Source of the DNA: VRUE01 sp963817905
GTDB lineage: Bacteria > Actinomycetota > Thermoleophilia > Solirubrobacterales > 70-9
Length of the DNA: 64,000 bases
Reading direction: 5' to 3'
Assembly: GCA_963817905.1 (NCBI GenBank)
Contig: CAWFPS010000003.1
Coordinates: 1,488,001 to 1,552,000 of the forward strand
Below the pieces are notes generated by a model. The model did no database searches. It had not been told where the DNA came from and worked only from the letters and a program-made list of their open reading frames with translations. This document shows positions 48,199 to 58,600 of this stretch, one piece after another; within the stretch, counting starts at the first letter, position 1, and every line of letters starts with the position of its first letter. Made by a program: the position numbers and the translations under genes.

Positions 48199-51100
48199 GT
48201 GAATCGTCACGCGAAGGCTACGTCCGCGGGATCGACCCAGCGCCAGGCCAAGGGCCTCGGCCGCATGATGCGTGGAGCCTTCGTTACCCGTGGCGCCTCC
48301 AGCGATGGCGACGGGAGTGGTGCGCCCTCATACCGGGGACGCTTCGCCCTGCTCGGGCTCGCGGCCCTCGCCCTCACTGGCCTGGTCTTGGTCGTCGCCT
48401 CGGCCTTTGCCTCCAAGCAGGCGGTCGATTGGTTCGGCACCTCGGGCAATAAAGGCGGCGAACTCAACAACCCCCGCGACATCGCCGTCAATCGCAGCGG
48501 CGCCGGAGGCGTCCCCGCCGGCACGATCTACGTCGCCGACGACAACAACCACCGCGTCCAGCGCCTCGACCCTGACGGCGGCTTCGTCTCCGCCTGGGGC
48601 GCAAACGTCCTCACAGCTCCCACCAGCGAGGTGCAGACGATCACCGTCAGCGCTACGGCCGGAACCTACGCCCTCAGCCTCGGAGGCGCCACCACCGCCC
48701 CGATTGCCTACAACGCCAGCTCAGGCACCGTGCAGACGGCGCTTCGCAACCTTTCCACTGTCGGCGGCATCAACCTCTCGGTCAGCGGCACCGCCCCCTA
48801 CACCGTCACCTTCAACAACAGCCTGCAGGCGACCAATATGCCCCAGTTCGCGGTCGACGACTCTTTGCTGACGGGGGCGGTGACGGTCGCCACCACCACC
48901 CAGGGCTCCGGCGCCTACGAGGTCTGCAGCACGGCGGCAAGCTGCCGCTCCGGCGCTCCCAGCGGCGCCGCCAACGCAGCCAACAACGCCAAGAACGGCT
49001 CTTTGGACAACCCCCAGTCGGTCACGGTCGACGGCGACACCGGCAACGTCTACGTCTCCGACCGAGACAACCGCCGCGTCAACGAGTACTCCGCCACGGG
49101 AACCTTCATCCGCTCCTTCGGCTGGGGCGTCGACGCCAGCGTCGCCGGAGAAGCCTATGAGGTCTGTCCCGCCGCGAACCGCTGCACCTTCGGCATCGCC
49201 GGAGCGGGAGCGGGCCAAGTCGGCTCGACCGGCACCGCCGGCACGATGGGCATCGCCGTCTCCCAGCCAAACGGCGAAGCCGCCGTGGGCACGGTCTTCC
49301 TCGCCGACTCCCAGAACCGCCGCGTCAACACCTACAACCTCGACGGCACCAGCCCCTCCTCATTTGGCTCCTCATCCAACTTCGGCACCGTCAACCCGCG
49401 CAAGATCGCGGTCGACTCGCGCGGCATCGTCTACGCCTCGGACTCCAGCAACGCCAACGAGATCGACCGCTATGACACCGAAGACGCCAACGGCGGCGGC
49501 GTCGGCTTCCTTACTTCGATCCCCACTCCGCCGCTGCTCGCCGGGCCCGCCTCCACCGCCACCTCCGGCCTCGCGGTCGACCCCGACTCCGACGGAGTGG
49601 GCGCCGATGAGGACGTGCTCTACGTCCTGCGCGACCCCTCCTCGGGCAACACCGTGGTGCAGCAGTACGGGCCGACCGACGACCCGGGCCTCACCGCCGC
49701 CCCGACCGCGGTCGATGACGAACACGGCGGCGAAGCCGGCTTCAGCACGGTCAACGGCCTCGGCCTCGACGATGCCTCAGGCAAGCTCTACATCGCTGCC
49801 ACGACCAGCGTCTCGGGACTGCCCTCGGACGCCCGCGTCTACGTCCTTGATGACATCACCGCACCGGCGGCCACGCTCGATCCAATCACCACCTTCGACG
49901 CCCACTCCGCCGTCTTCAGCGGCGAAGTCAACCCCAACGGAAACCAGACCGGCTACCGCTTCGAGTACGTCGACGATGCCGAGTTCCAGGCCAACGGCTT
50001 CACCAACGCCGTCAAGTATCCGCTTGCCGATGTCCAGCTTGGGGCCGGCACAGCCTCGGTCCCGGTTGAAGACGAGATCCCCCATCACCTGGTGCCGGGG
50101 ACCGAATACCACGTGCGCCTCGTCGCCAAGCAGGTCTTCACCACGACCGAAACGATCGGCGGGCCGCAGACCTTCACCACGCCCGGAGCCGCACCGAGCT
50201 TTCAGGTCACGGCAAATGCAGGCGAAGAAGAAGCGACCCTGCGCGCCGCTATCGACCCCGAGGGCCAGGCGGTGACGAACTACCACTTCGATTGGGGCCC
50301 CACCGCCTCCTACGGCAGTTCCACCCCTGCTGGCACGCTCCCGGTCGGCGCCGACCCGGTCGCGGTCGAAGAGCAGCTGAGCGGCCTCACGGCGGGACAG
50401 GAATATCACTACCGGCTGGTCGCGACCAACGGCACGGGCACGACGACCGGCCCGGCCCGGACCTTCACGACGGGTACGCCGCCGCAGTTCCCCGAGCGGG
50501 GCTATGAGATCGCCAGCAAATACCCGACGGAGGGGGTGCCGGTTCCCCAATACTTTGGTGGCTGGAATGCCAGCGAAGACGGAAACGTCATCAATTACCA
50601 GACCCTTCCAGCCTATCCAAGTGTCGAGGGGCCGATTCTGCCTGAGCAGGTCGGGGCGGATGCGGGGCGACGGTTCATCTCGAAGCGCGGCCCGAACGGT
50701 TGGGAATTCGAGGACACGGCACTGGGGTCGTCGCTGAGCCAAGCCTGGTCGGCCGACGGAAAGCACTATGCGTTCCTGTCGTACGAAGGAGGGGGGCAGC
50801 CCCGCCTGGATCCAGACGACCAGAACGACGGGTCTGGTACGTCCGCCGCCGCAGACGTCTACCTGCGCCAGCCCGATGGCTCGATTGTCTGGATCACGCG
50901 AGATCCTCGCATCCCCGTAGGCACGCCACAAACCGCCACAGAACCCGCCGACCTCGCGAGCGGGAGCCCGCCCGAGGGTATTTCGGCGGATGGCAAAACC
51001 ATCATCATCAGATCCAAACGCCAGCTCACCGACGAAGACACGACCCAGCAGCCGCCGCTCGGCGGTCCGCGCGAACGTCTTTACAAGTGGTCCGACGGTC

Positions 51101-52575
51101 AACTCACCTTCATCGGCGAGCGTCCGGACGGAAGCTCGCCCGAAGCTGGATCAGCCTTTGGATCAGGCTTCGGCTCGAGCGGAGGACGACATGCGTTGTC
51201 CCGGGACGGCAGCCGGGTGATCTTCAGTGCCAAGCGCACCGACGAAGGCACCGGAAAGGCATTGTACGTCCAGACCGACGGCGCGCCAACCGTGGAGGCC
51301 ACCAAGGAGACCGGCGTCGCTCCACTACCGGAAAATGAGCCGTTCGCACCGGTGCTTCGAGGAGCCTCCGACGATGCCTCGCGGGTTTTCTTCACGACGG
51401 CATCGCGGCTTACGCAAGATGCGGGCGCGACGCACCCGCCCAGCATCTTCGAACCCGAAGACGAAGATCTCTATGTCTACGATCTCGAAGCCGACAAGGT
51501 GCGAGACCTGACGCCGCGTCTCGACGGCCTCGATGAGCCCACCGTCGATCCGGCGTCTAGTGCTCGCGCCCGCGTGCTCGGAGTCGCCGCCGAATCAGAG
51601 GACGGCAAGCGCGTCTACTTCGTCGCCGACGCTCGCTACGACGTGGCGCCGAACCCACAGGGAGACATGCCGTCAGCAAGTGGATTCAACCTTTACCTAG
51701 CCGAATTGGACGGGATCGACGACCCGATCGAGTTGCGCTTCGTCGCCACACTTGGCAGCGGTGATGAGACGAGCTGGGAAGGCAACCTGTACGGCCCGAT
51801 TGGGGCCAAGAGTGCCTATGCTTCACCCGACGGGTCGGTGCTCGGCTTCGGCTCCTCGCAGGACCTGACGGGTCAGGCCGTCGGTGGCACCGAACAGCTC
51901 TTTGTCTACAACGCGGAAGGACACACCCTCGAGTGCGCCTCCTGTCCGCCCGATGGCTCCCTTCCGGCGGGCGACGTGAACACACTCGTAGAAGAAGAAG
52001 GTGTTGTCCAGGAATCGGGTTGGCAGCGCCCCCAGTTCGAGCTGCGCTGGGTGAGCAGTGAAGGGAGTGTCTTCTTTCACACACCGAGTGCACTTGTCGA
52101 CCGGGACGAAAACGTCGTTGACGACGTCTATGAGTACCGCGATGGCCAGCTCCGCCTGATCGGCACGGGTGGCGGCTCGAATAAAACGGTGTTCGTGAAT
52201 GCCAGTCGCGACGGCAGCACAGTCTTCTTCAACACCGTCGAGGCGCTGGCTCCACAGGACGAAGAGCCCGGGATCCCCAAGATCTACGCAGCGCGCGTTG
52301 GCGGCGGTTTCCCCTTTGTACCCAAAGAGGCGGCCTGCGACGTCGGGGCCGGGGCCTGCGAGGGGGCTGGCACCAGCTCGCCGGCCGTACCGGGGGCGGG
52401 GACGGCGGCATTCCAGGGTCCCGCCGATCGCAAGGCGAGGCGTGACCGCAAGCACTGCCCCAAGGGCAAGCGCAAGGTGCGACGCAAGGGCAAGGTCCGC
52501 TGCGCTCCACGCAGGATCCGCAAGCACAGAAGGAAGCACCGAACCGCCAAGCACAACCGGAGGGCAGGCCGATGA
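48199..52575 (+). CDS. Giant secreted NHL/Ig-repeat protein
   Basis: A 1458-aa exported protein with an unusually long N-region (48 residues) before the membrane helix FALLGLAALALTGLVLVVAS. Residues about 85-125 and 270-470 contain NHL-type repeats (NNPRDIAVN, GTIYVADDNNHRVQRLDPDG, GNVYVSDRDNRRVNEY). Residues 135-235 form a bacterial Ig-like module (TITVSATAGTYALSLGG). From 550 there are two fibronectin-like modules, then about 600 residues of TolB/WD40-like blades (DDASRVFFTTASRL). The C-terminus is extremely basic (CPKGKRKVRRKGKVRC). GTG start after AAGGAG at 9 bp. Function unknown; probably surface binding. First gene of a four-gene operon. Confidence 0.85.
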   Translation: MNRHAKATSAGSTQRQAKGLGRMMRGAFVTRGASSDGDGSGAPSYRGRFALLGLAALALTGLVLVVASAFASKQAVDWFGTSGNKGGELNNPRDIAVNRSGAGGVPAGTIYVADDNNHRVQRLDPDGGFVSAWGANVLTAPTSEVQTITVSATAGTYALSLGGATTAPIAYNASSGTVQTALRNLSTVGGINLSVSGTAPYTVTFNNSLQATNMPQFAVDDSLLTGAVTVATTTQGSGAYEVCSTAASCRSGAPSGAANAANNAKNGSLDNPQSVTVDGDTGNVYVSDRDNRRVNEYSATGTFIRSFGWGVDASVAGEAYEVCPAANRCTFGIAGAGAGQVGSTGTAGTMGIAVSQPNGEAAVGTVFLADSQNRRVNTYNLDGTSPSSFGSSSNFGTVNPRKIAVDSRGIVYASDSSNANEIDRYDTEDANGGGVGFLTSIPTPPLLAGPASTATSGLAVDPDSDGVGADEDVLYVLRDPSSGNTVVQQYGPTDDPGLTAAPTAVDDEHGGEAGFSTVNGLGLDDASGKLYIAATTSVSGLPSDARVYVLDDITAPAATLDPITTFDAHSAVFSGEVNPNGNQTGYRFEYVDDAEFQANGFTNAVKYPLADVQLGAGTASVPVEDEIPHHLVPGTEYHVRLVAKQVFTTTETIGGPQTFTTPGAAPSFQVTANAGEEEATLRAAIDPEGQAVTNYHFDWGPTASYGSSTPAGTLPVGADPVAVEEQLSGLTAGQEYHYRLVATNGTGTTTGPARTFTTGTPPQFPERGYEIASKYPTEGVPVPQYFGGWNASEDGNVINYQTLPAYPSVEGPILPEQVGADAGRRFISKRGPNGWEFEDTALGSSLSQAWSADGKHYAFLSYEGGGQPRLDPDDQNDGSGTSAAADVYLRQPDGSIVWITRDPRIPVGTPQTATEPADLASGSPPEGISADGKTIIIRSKRQLTDEDTTQQPPLGGPRERLYKWSDGQLTFIGERPDGSSPEAGSAFGSGFGSSGGRHALSRDGSRVIFSAKRTDEGTGKALYVQTDGAPTVEATKETGVAPLPENEPFAPVLRGASDDASRVFFTTASRLTQDAGATHPPSIFEPEDEDLYVYDLEADKVRDLTPRLDGLDEPTVDPASSARARVLGVAAESEDGKRVYFVADARYDVAPNPQGDMPSASGFNLYLAELDGIDDPIELRFVATLGSGDETSWEGNLYGPIGAKSAYASPDGSVLGFGSSQDLTGQAVGGTEQLFVYNAEGHTLECASCPPDGSLPAGDVNTLVEEEGVVQESGWQRPQFELRWVSSEGSVFFHTPSALVDRDENVVDDVYEYRDGQLRLIGTGGGSNKTVFVNASRDGSTVFFNTVEALAPQDEEPGIPKIYAARVGGGFPFVPKEAACDVGAGACEGAGTSSPAVPGAGTAAFQGPADRKARRDRKHCPKGKRKVRRKGKVRCAPRRIRKHRRKHRTAKHNRRAGR

Positions 52576-55500
52576 CCAAGAGAATCACCACCACGATCCT
52601 GCTCTCGCTGGCAACGCTGGCCGCCTCACTCGCGGTGCTCGCTCCGGCGGCCTCGGCGGAAGGGCTCGAATTCGAACCCGGCAGCGTCTTCGCCAAGGCG
52701 CACGGGCCGCTGAGTCACAACCCGCCATTCATCTACCAGGCCTTCATGGGCCAGTTCTTCCCAGGCGAAATAGACGCCTGGGTCCAGGAAATCGCAGAAG
52801 CCCCGGAGCCGACCGAGGCCGGAGGGCACCCCGACTTCACGACAAACTTCGACTTCGTCGAGGTCAAAACGGGCCTCCACGACCATGCGCGGACCGTCAC
52901 TGCCGAAGCCCCGGCCGGCTCGATCGGCAACCCGCGTGCGGTCCCGCGCTGCGAGCTTGCCGACTTCCATCTCACCATTTTCGGCGCATGCCCGTCGGAG
53001 ACCCAACTCGGCGAGGCGATTACCCGAACGAGATTTCTCGACCTGGCAAGTCCGATTTCCAGCCTAGTTTCCTACGAAGGGATTCCGGCGCTGATCGGCT
53101 ACAAGTCCTTCGTCTACACCGTCCTGCTCATCCCGGACATTCGCACCGACGGTGACTACGGATTGAACCTCACGGCTGAAGGCATCCCATTGCAGGGAGT
53201 TGACCTACTCGGCGCCACGGTCACCTTGTGGGGTGTTCCGCACGACCCGGTGCACGACCAGCATCGCGTTAACGCCTTCGGCGAACTGGGAGGCTCCGTG
53301 GCGGGCACGCCGAAACCATTCCTCTCGGCACCGACCAACTGTCAGACCGGACCCATCGAGCTGACGGTGAAAGCCCGCTCCTGGGAGAAATCCGGCAACT
53401 GGATCGAAGAAGGCACCGAAGCTGCGGAGCCGACCGGCTGCGATCAGGTTCCCTTCGAACCGAGTCTGAGCGCGAAGCCCTCGACCACGGTCGCCGACTC
53501 GCCCTCGGGCCTGGACGTCGACCTGCATGTGCCGCAGAACGAAGGCTGTGAGGTCGTGCCGGCGCTGGAAGGCCAGCTCGAAGAATTCGAAGAAGCACTG
53601 AGCGTGGTCGTCGAAAAGCGCAAGGCACTGCAAGAAATCATCGAAAAAGAAGAATTTGGCGAATTCGAAAACGCGATGCAGGAAGCGCAGGAAGCGCTGA
53701 CGGCTCTACACGTCCTCTCGGGCGAGTCGTTCTATGACTGCGGCTTCGCTACCTCCCACCTGAAGGACACCACGGTCACCCTGCCCGAGGGCCTTGCGAT
53801 CAACCCCTCGGGCGGCAACGGCCTGGACGGCTGCTCGCCCTCAGAGGCGGGGCTGACCACGCCGCTGGGGCAGATCCCCGCCCAGTTCGACGGCGAGCCC
53901 GCCGACTGCCCCGACGCCTCGCGGATCGGCGACGTCGAAGTCGACACGCCGTTGCTGGACAACCCGATGCAGGGCTCGGTCTTCCTCGCCGACCCCTACG
54001 AGAACCCCTACAAATCCTTCCTCTCCCTCTACATCGCCGTCGATGACACGAAGACGGGGATCGCCGCCACACTGCCCGGCAAGGTCGAGGCAGACCCGGT
54101 CACCGGCAGGCTGACGGCGACCTTCGAGGAGAACCCCCAGCTACCCTTCGAGCACTTCTTCATCCACTTCAAGCAGGGCCCGCACGCCCCGCTTCGCACC
54201 CCCGCGCGGTGCGGGACCTATGAGACCAGCTCGCAGATGAGCGGCTACGCGAACCCCGCCTCGCCGGTCACGAGCACCGTTCAGTGGCAGATCTCCCAGG
54301 GCCCGGGCGGCGCTTGCGCCAATCCGGTCGCCCCCGATCTGGACGCCGGCTCGGTCAGCCCGCTGGCCGCGACGGCAACCCCGACCGTGGTCAACTTGAG
54401 CCGCCCGGATGGCAGCCAGGAATTCTCCAAGGTCAACCTCACCCTGCCGCCGGGGCTGACCGGCAAGCTGGCCGGGGTCGGCCAGTGCCCCGAGAGCGCC
54501 CTTGCGGCGGCCGAAGGCAAGTCCGGCCAAGAGGAGAAGTCCTCTCCCTCCTGCCCGGCCAACAGCCGGATTGGAGCGGTTTACGTCCAGGCCGGCGCCG
54601 GCCCCGACCCCTACAACACCGAGGCCACCGCCTACCTCTCAACCCCCTACAAGGGCGCGCCGCTCTCGATGGCGATCGTGGCCCCGGCCACGGCCGGGCC
54701 CTTTGACCTCGGTACCGTCGTGGTCAGGGTCGCCCTCACCGTCGACGCGGGCAGCGGGCAGATCACCGCCACCAGCGATGAGATCCCCCACATCCTGGCG
54801 GGCATCCCGCTCGACATCCGCTCGACCAAGGTCGTCTTGGATCGCCCCGACTTCACCCGCAACGGCACCAGCTGTGATCCCTCTGCCTTCGCGGGCGAGC
54901 TGACCTCGACCCTGGGCCAGGGAGCCTCGCTCTCAGAGCGCTTCCAGCTGGCCGAGTGCTCCTCGCTGGCCTTCAAGCCAAAGCTCGGCATCCGCCTCTT
55001 CGGCGGTACGGGGCGCGGCGCCCACCCGCGCCTGCGCGGGGTGGTGGCGATGCCCGCCGGCGGGGCCAACATCTCCCGCGCCTCGGTGGCGCTGCCGCGC
55101 TCGGAGTTCCTCGACCAGGGCCACATCGGCACCGTCTGCACCAGGGTGCAGTACGCCGCCGATCAGTGCCCGGCGGCCTCGGTCTATGGCTACGCCAGGG
55201 CAACCAGCCCCCTGGTCGACTACACCCTGGAAGGACCGGCCTACCTGCGCTCGTCCAACAACAAGCTGCCCGACCTGGTGATGGCCCTGCACGGGCCGCC
55301 TCACCAGCCGGTCAAAGTCGACGTGGTCGGCCGCGTCGACTCGGTCAGGGGAGGCATCCGCACCAGCTTCGAAGGGGTGCCCGACCTGCCGGTCTCGCGC
55401 TTCGTGCTGAACATGAAGGGCGGCAAGAAGGGCCTGCTGCAGAACTCGACCAACATCTGCCGGCGCAAGTACCGCGCCACCGCCGAGTTCGACGGCCACA

Positions 55501-55622
55501 ACGGCAAGATCCGCGACCTGGCGCCGCTGCTTCGGAACGGAAAGTGCGGTAAGGCAAAGCGCCGCAAGCACCGCCGCCACGCCCGCGCCTCCTCGCTCGC
55601 CGCCCGGCGCGCGGTGAGGTAG
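52572..55622 (+). CDS. Large secreted protein of Thermoleophilia-type repeat family
   Basis: A 1016-aa exported protein: signal peptide ITTTILLSLATLAASLAVLA, then a unique region with a coiled segment at about 345-385 (EEFEEALSVVVEKRKALQ), then modules NPSGGNGLDGCSPSEAGL, DCPDASRIGDVEV, FLADPYENPYKSFLSLY and KPKLGIRLFGGTGRGAHPRL, ending in Arg/Lys-rich residues. The same modules occur in the next gene, including PYENP and SLY-type strands and a GGKKGLLQNSTNIC motif, so the two are paralogous. ATG overlaps the preceding stop (ATGA). Function unknown. Confidence 0.85.
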   Translation: MTKRITTTILLSLATLAASLAVLAPAASAEGLEFEPGSVFAKAHGPLSHNPPFIYQAFMGQFFPGEIDAWVQEIAEAPEPTEAGGHPDFTTNFDFVEVKTGLHDHARTVTAEAPAGSIGNPRAVPRCELADFHLTIFGACPSETQLGEAITRTRFLDLASPISSLVSYEGIPALIGYKSFVYTVLLIPDIRTDGDYGLNLTAEGIPLQGVDLLGATVTLWGVPHDPVHDQHRVNAFGELGGSVAGTPKPFLSAPTNCQTGPIELTVKARSWEKSGNWIEEGTEAAEPTGCDQVPFEPSLSAKPSTTVADSPSGLDVDLHVPQNEGCEVVPALEGQLEEFEEALSVVVEKRKALQEIIEKEEFGEFENAMQEAQEALTALHVLSGESFYDCGFATSHLKDTTVTLPEGLAINPSGGNGLDGCSPSEAGLTTPLGQIPAQFDGEPADCPDASRIGDVEVDTPLLDNPMQGSVFLADPYENPYKSFLSLYIAVDDTKTGIAATLPGKVEADPVTGRLTATFEENPQLPFEHFFIHFKQGPHAPLRTPARCGTYETSSQMSGYANPASPVTSTVQWQISQGPGGACANPVAPDLDAGSVSPLAATATPTVVNLSRPDGSQEFSKVNLTLPPGLTGKLAGVGQCPESALAAAEGKSGQEEKSSPSCPANSRIGAVYVQAGAGPDPYNTEATAYLSTPYKGAPLSMAIVAPATAGPFDLGTVVVRVALTVDAGSGQITATSDEIPHILAGIPLDIRSTKVVLDRPDFTRNGTSCDPSAFAGELTSTLGQGASLSERFQLAECSSLAFKPKLGIRLFGGTGRGAHPRLRGVVAMPAGGANISRASVALPRSEFLDQGHIGTVCTRVQYAADQCPAASVYGYARATSPLVDYTLEGPAYLRSSNNKLPDLVMALHGPPHQPVKVDVVGRVDSVRGGIRTSFEGVPDLPVSRFVLNMKGGKKGLLQNSTNICRRKYRATAEFDGHNGKIRDLAPLLRNGKCGKAKRRKHRRHARASSLAARRAVR

Positions 55623-55640
55623 GCGGGAGCAACGGTCACG

Positions 55641-58600
55641 GTGTCGAGAGCTCGCAAGCGCCGCTTGATCGCAAGTGGCGGCGTGATCGCGCTCTGGCTC
55701 TGCGCGGCGCTCGCCACCGCGACGCCGGCCGCCGCCGGCCCCACCGACCCCCTCTACGTCTTCTCGCCCGCACCGCCGCCACCGCCCGCGCAGCCGATCC
55801 CGCCGCCGCTGGGCTACCTGAGCGGCCCCTGCGGGCTGGCGGTGAGCTCAGCGGGCGACTTCTGGCTCTCAGACCACTACCACCGCGCCGTCGACGTCTT
55901 CGGCTCCACCCCCGAATACACCAGCCAGCCGCTCTCGGCCGCCGGTCTGTCCAACCCCCACACCAGGATCTATGACGACCCGTGCGGCCTCGCCCTGGAC
56001 TCCGCCGGCACGCTCTACCTCAACAACTACCACCGCAACGTCGCCCGCTTCCCCTCCCCGGTCGCGGCGGGGACGGGCGCCGTTTTGGCCGGCTCAGAAG
56101 AAGCGACCGGGGTCGCCGTAGACCCCGCCGACGATCACGCCTACGTCAACGTCAGAGACGCGGTTAGGGAGTACGACGCCGCGGGCTCTTTTGTCGGGGA
56201 GATCGGCGCCGCCTCGCTGCAAGACGGCTACGGGATCGCCGTCTCGGGCCACGCGGGGACCGAAGGCTTCCTCTACGTCCCCGACGTCGCCACCAACACT
56301 GTCAAGGTCTATGACCCGGGGACCGACGCCGATGACCCGGTGGCCGAGCTCTCTCCGCCGGGGGGCTTCACCTCGCTGATCGACTCCGCCGCGGCGATCG
56401 ATGACGCCGACGGCACGATCTACGCGCTCGATGACACCCAGCCCGAGAGCACCGAGGAGCCCCGGGCGCGGGTGCACCTCTTCGACGCCTCCGGGACCTA
56501 CCTCGGCCACCTCAAATACGACGCGATCGGCGGCGCGCCATCGGGCCTCGCGGTCGACAACTCTGCCGGTTCCACCCAGGGTCGCGTCTACGTGAGCACG
56601 GGCAACACCCACCAGGGCGGCGTCTACGTCTACCCGTCCGGCGCCGCCACCACGGCGACGCCGCTGGCGCCCAAATTCCACCCCCTCCTGCTGGGCAGCC
56701 CGGAGCTCTTTCCCACCGTGGCGATCGGCGGGCCGGGCGGCGCCGCGGCGATCTGCGAAGGCGACTCCTGCCAGGTCTTGCCGCCCGAACCCACCGACCC
56801 GACCCTGACCACCTTGCTCTCGGGCCACGGCAACCCCAAGCCCCGCTACTCCCGCTACAACCGCGCCAAGAAGAAGAAGCTGCAGAGGCGTCGGCGCAGC
56901 CACCGCCGCAAGGGAGGGCGGCGGCTGGCGCGCGCATCGGCGAACGCGGCCCGGACCGCTGCGTCACCGGTGGTGCCGAGCCCATCGCAGGCTCCCGAGG
57001 GCGTCGCCGCTCTCGCCGGCGCCAATGCCCCGACCTTGAGCTCTGGGCCGATTTCCACCACCACCGCGACCCTCCTCCCCGGTGCCGCCGGCTTCGATGC
57101 CGAGGCCTGGGCCGACGGGGGAGGGACGGCGACCCAGGCCGGCTCCCACCCCTATGAGGTCGATCTTTCCCTCGGCCTCGACCAGGGCGGGGGAGGGGCC
57201 GACCTGCAAAGCGCCCGCTTCACCCTGCCGCCCGGCCTCTTGCTGAGCCCCGCAAACGGCACCGGAGTGCTCTGCTCGGACTCGGCCTTCGCAACGCCCC
57301 GAACGACGCCCTTCGCGGCGGGGAGCGAGTCGGGGGAGAGCTGCCCCAACCAGGCCCAGGTGGGAACGGTGCAGGTCAGCAGCGCCAGCGAGGGGACCCG
57401 CAGCTTCGGCCTTTTCAACCGCACCCCGCGAGCGGGCACCGTGGCGCGCTTCGGCGCCGCCCCCTTCGGCTACCCGCTTGACTTCGACATGCGGATCGAA
57501 GCCGAGGTTCCCGGCGCGAACATGTTGCTTGGCGCCAGCGAGGTGCCGCAAGGCCTCGAGCTGGAAGCGATGAAGATCACCCTCTGGGGAGTTCCCTGGG
57601 ACGCCTCCCACAACACCGAGCGCGGCGATTGCCTGAACGAGGCAGAGCCGGGCTTTGCCTGGGGCAGGTGCTCGGTCGGAGAGCCGCTGACGACCAAGCC
57701 GCGCGCCTTCCTGACGATGCCGAGCCGCTGCGGGGCGCCGCTTGCCTTCGCTGCCGAGGTTTCCTCCTGGCAGGGCGGCACCCAGGGTGCGAGCGCCGAA
57801 GGCCCGGCCCCGGTATCGGGCTGCGAGACACTCGAGTTCAACCTGCTGCAATCGGGCCAGCTCTCGGTCAAGAAGGCCTCCTCGGCCACGGGCTACCTCT
57901 ACCGCTTCTTCAACAAAGACCAATCCCACATCGACCCGCGCGGGCGGATCCAGGCCCTGGCCAAGAAGGTGACGGTGGCGCTCCCGGCCGGGGTGACGCT
58001 GAACCCCTCGGTGGGGGCGGGCCTGGGCACCTGCTCGCCCGCCCAGCTGGCCAATGAGACGGCCTCAAACGCCCCCGGGGAGGGCTGCCCCAACGCCGCC
58101 AAGATCGGCGTCTTCCAGGTCGCCCTGCCCTACTTCGAAAAGACGCTGCGCGGCTCGATCTATCTGGCAAAGCCCTACGAGAACCCTTTCGGCTCGCTCT
58201 TGGCCGTCTACCTGGTGGCGAAGTCGGCCGAGCGCGGCCTGCTCTTTCGCATCCCCGGCCGCCTTGACCCCGACGGCGAGGGCACGATCACCGCGAGCTT
58301 CGACGAGCTCCCCCAGCTCCCCTACACCAACCTCGAAGTGAGCTTCCGCTCCGGGCAAAGGGCACCGCTGATCTCCCCGCCGCGCTGCGGAGCGGCGACC
58401 AGCACCCTCACCCTCACCCCCTGGGCGAGCGGGGTCAAAGAGCGGGCCCTTACCACCAGCTCCCCGATCGAGACCGGCGTGGACGCCGGCCCGTGCCCGC
58501 AGGGCACCCCGCCGTTTGCCCCCGGTGCCGTCACCGGGGGGGTCAACGCCAACGTCGGCTCCTACACCCCCTACTACGTTCACCTCGAACGCCAGGACAC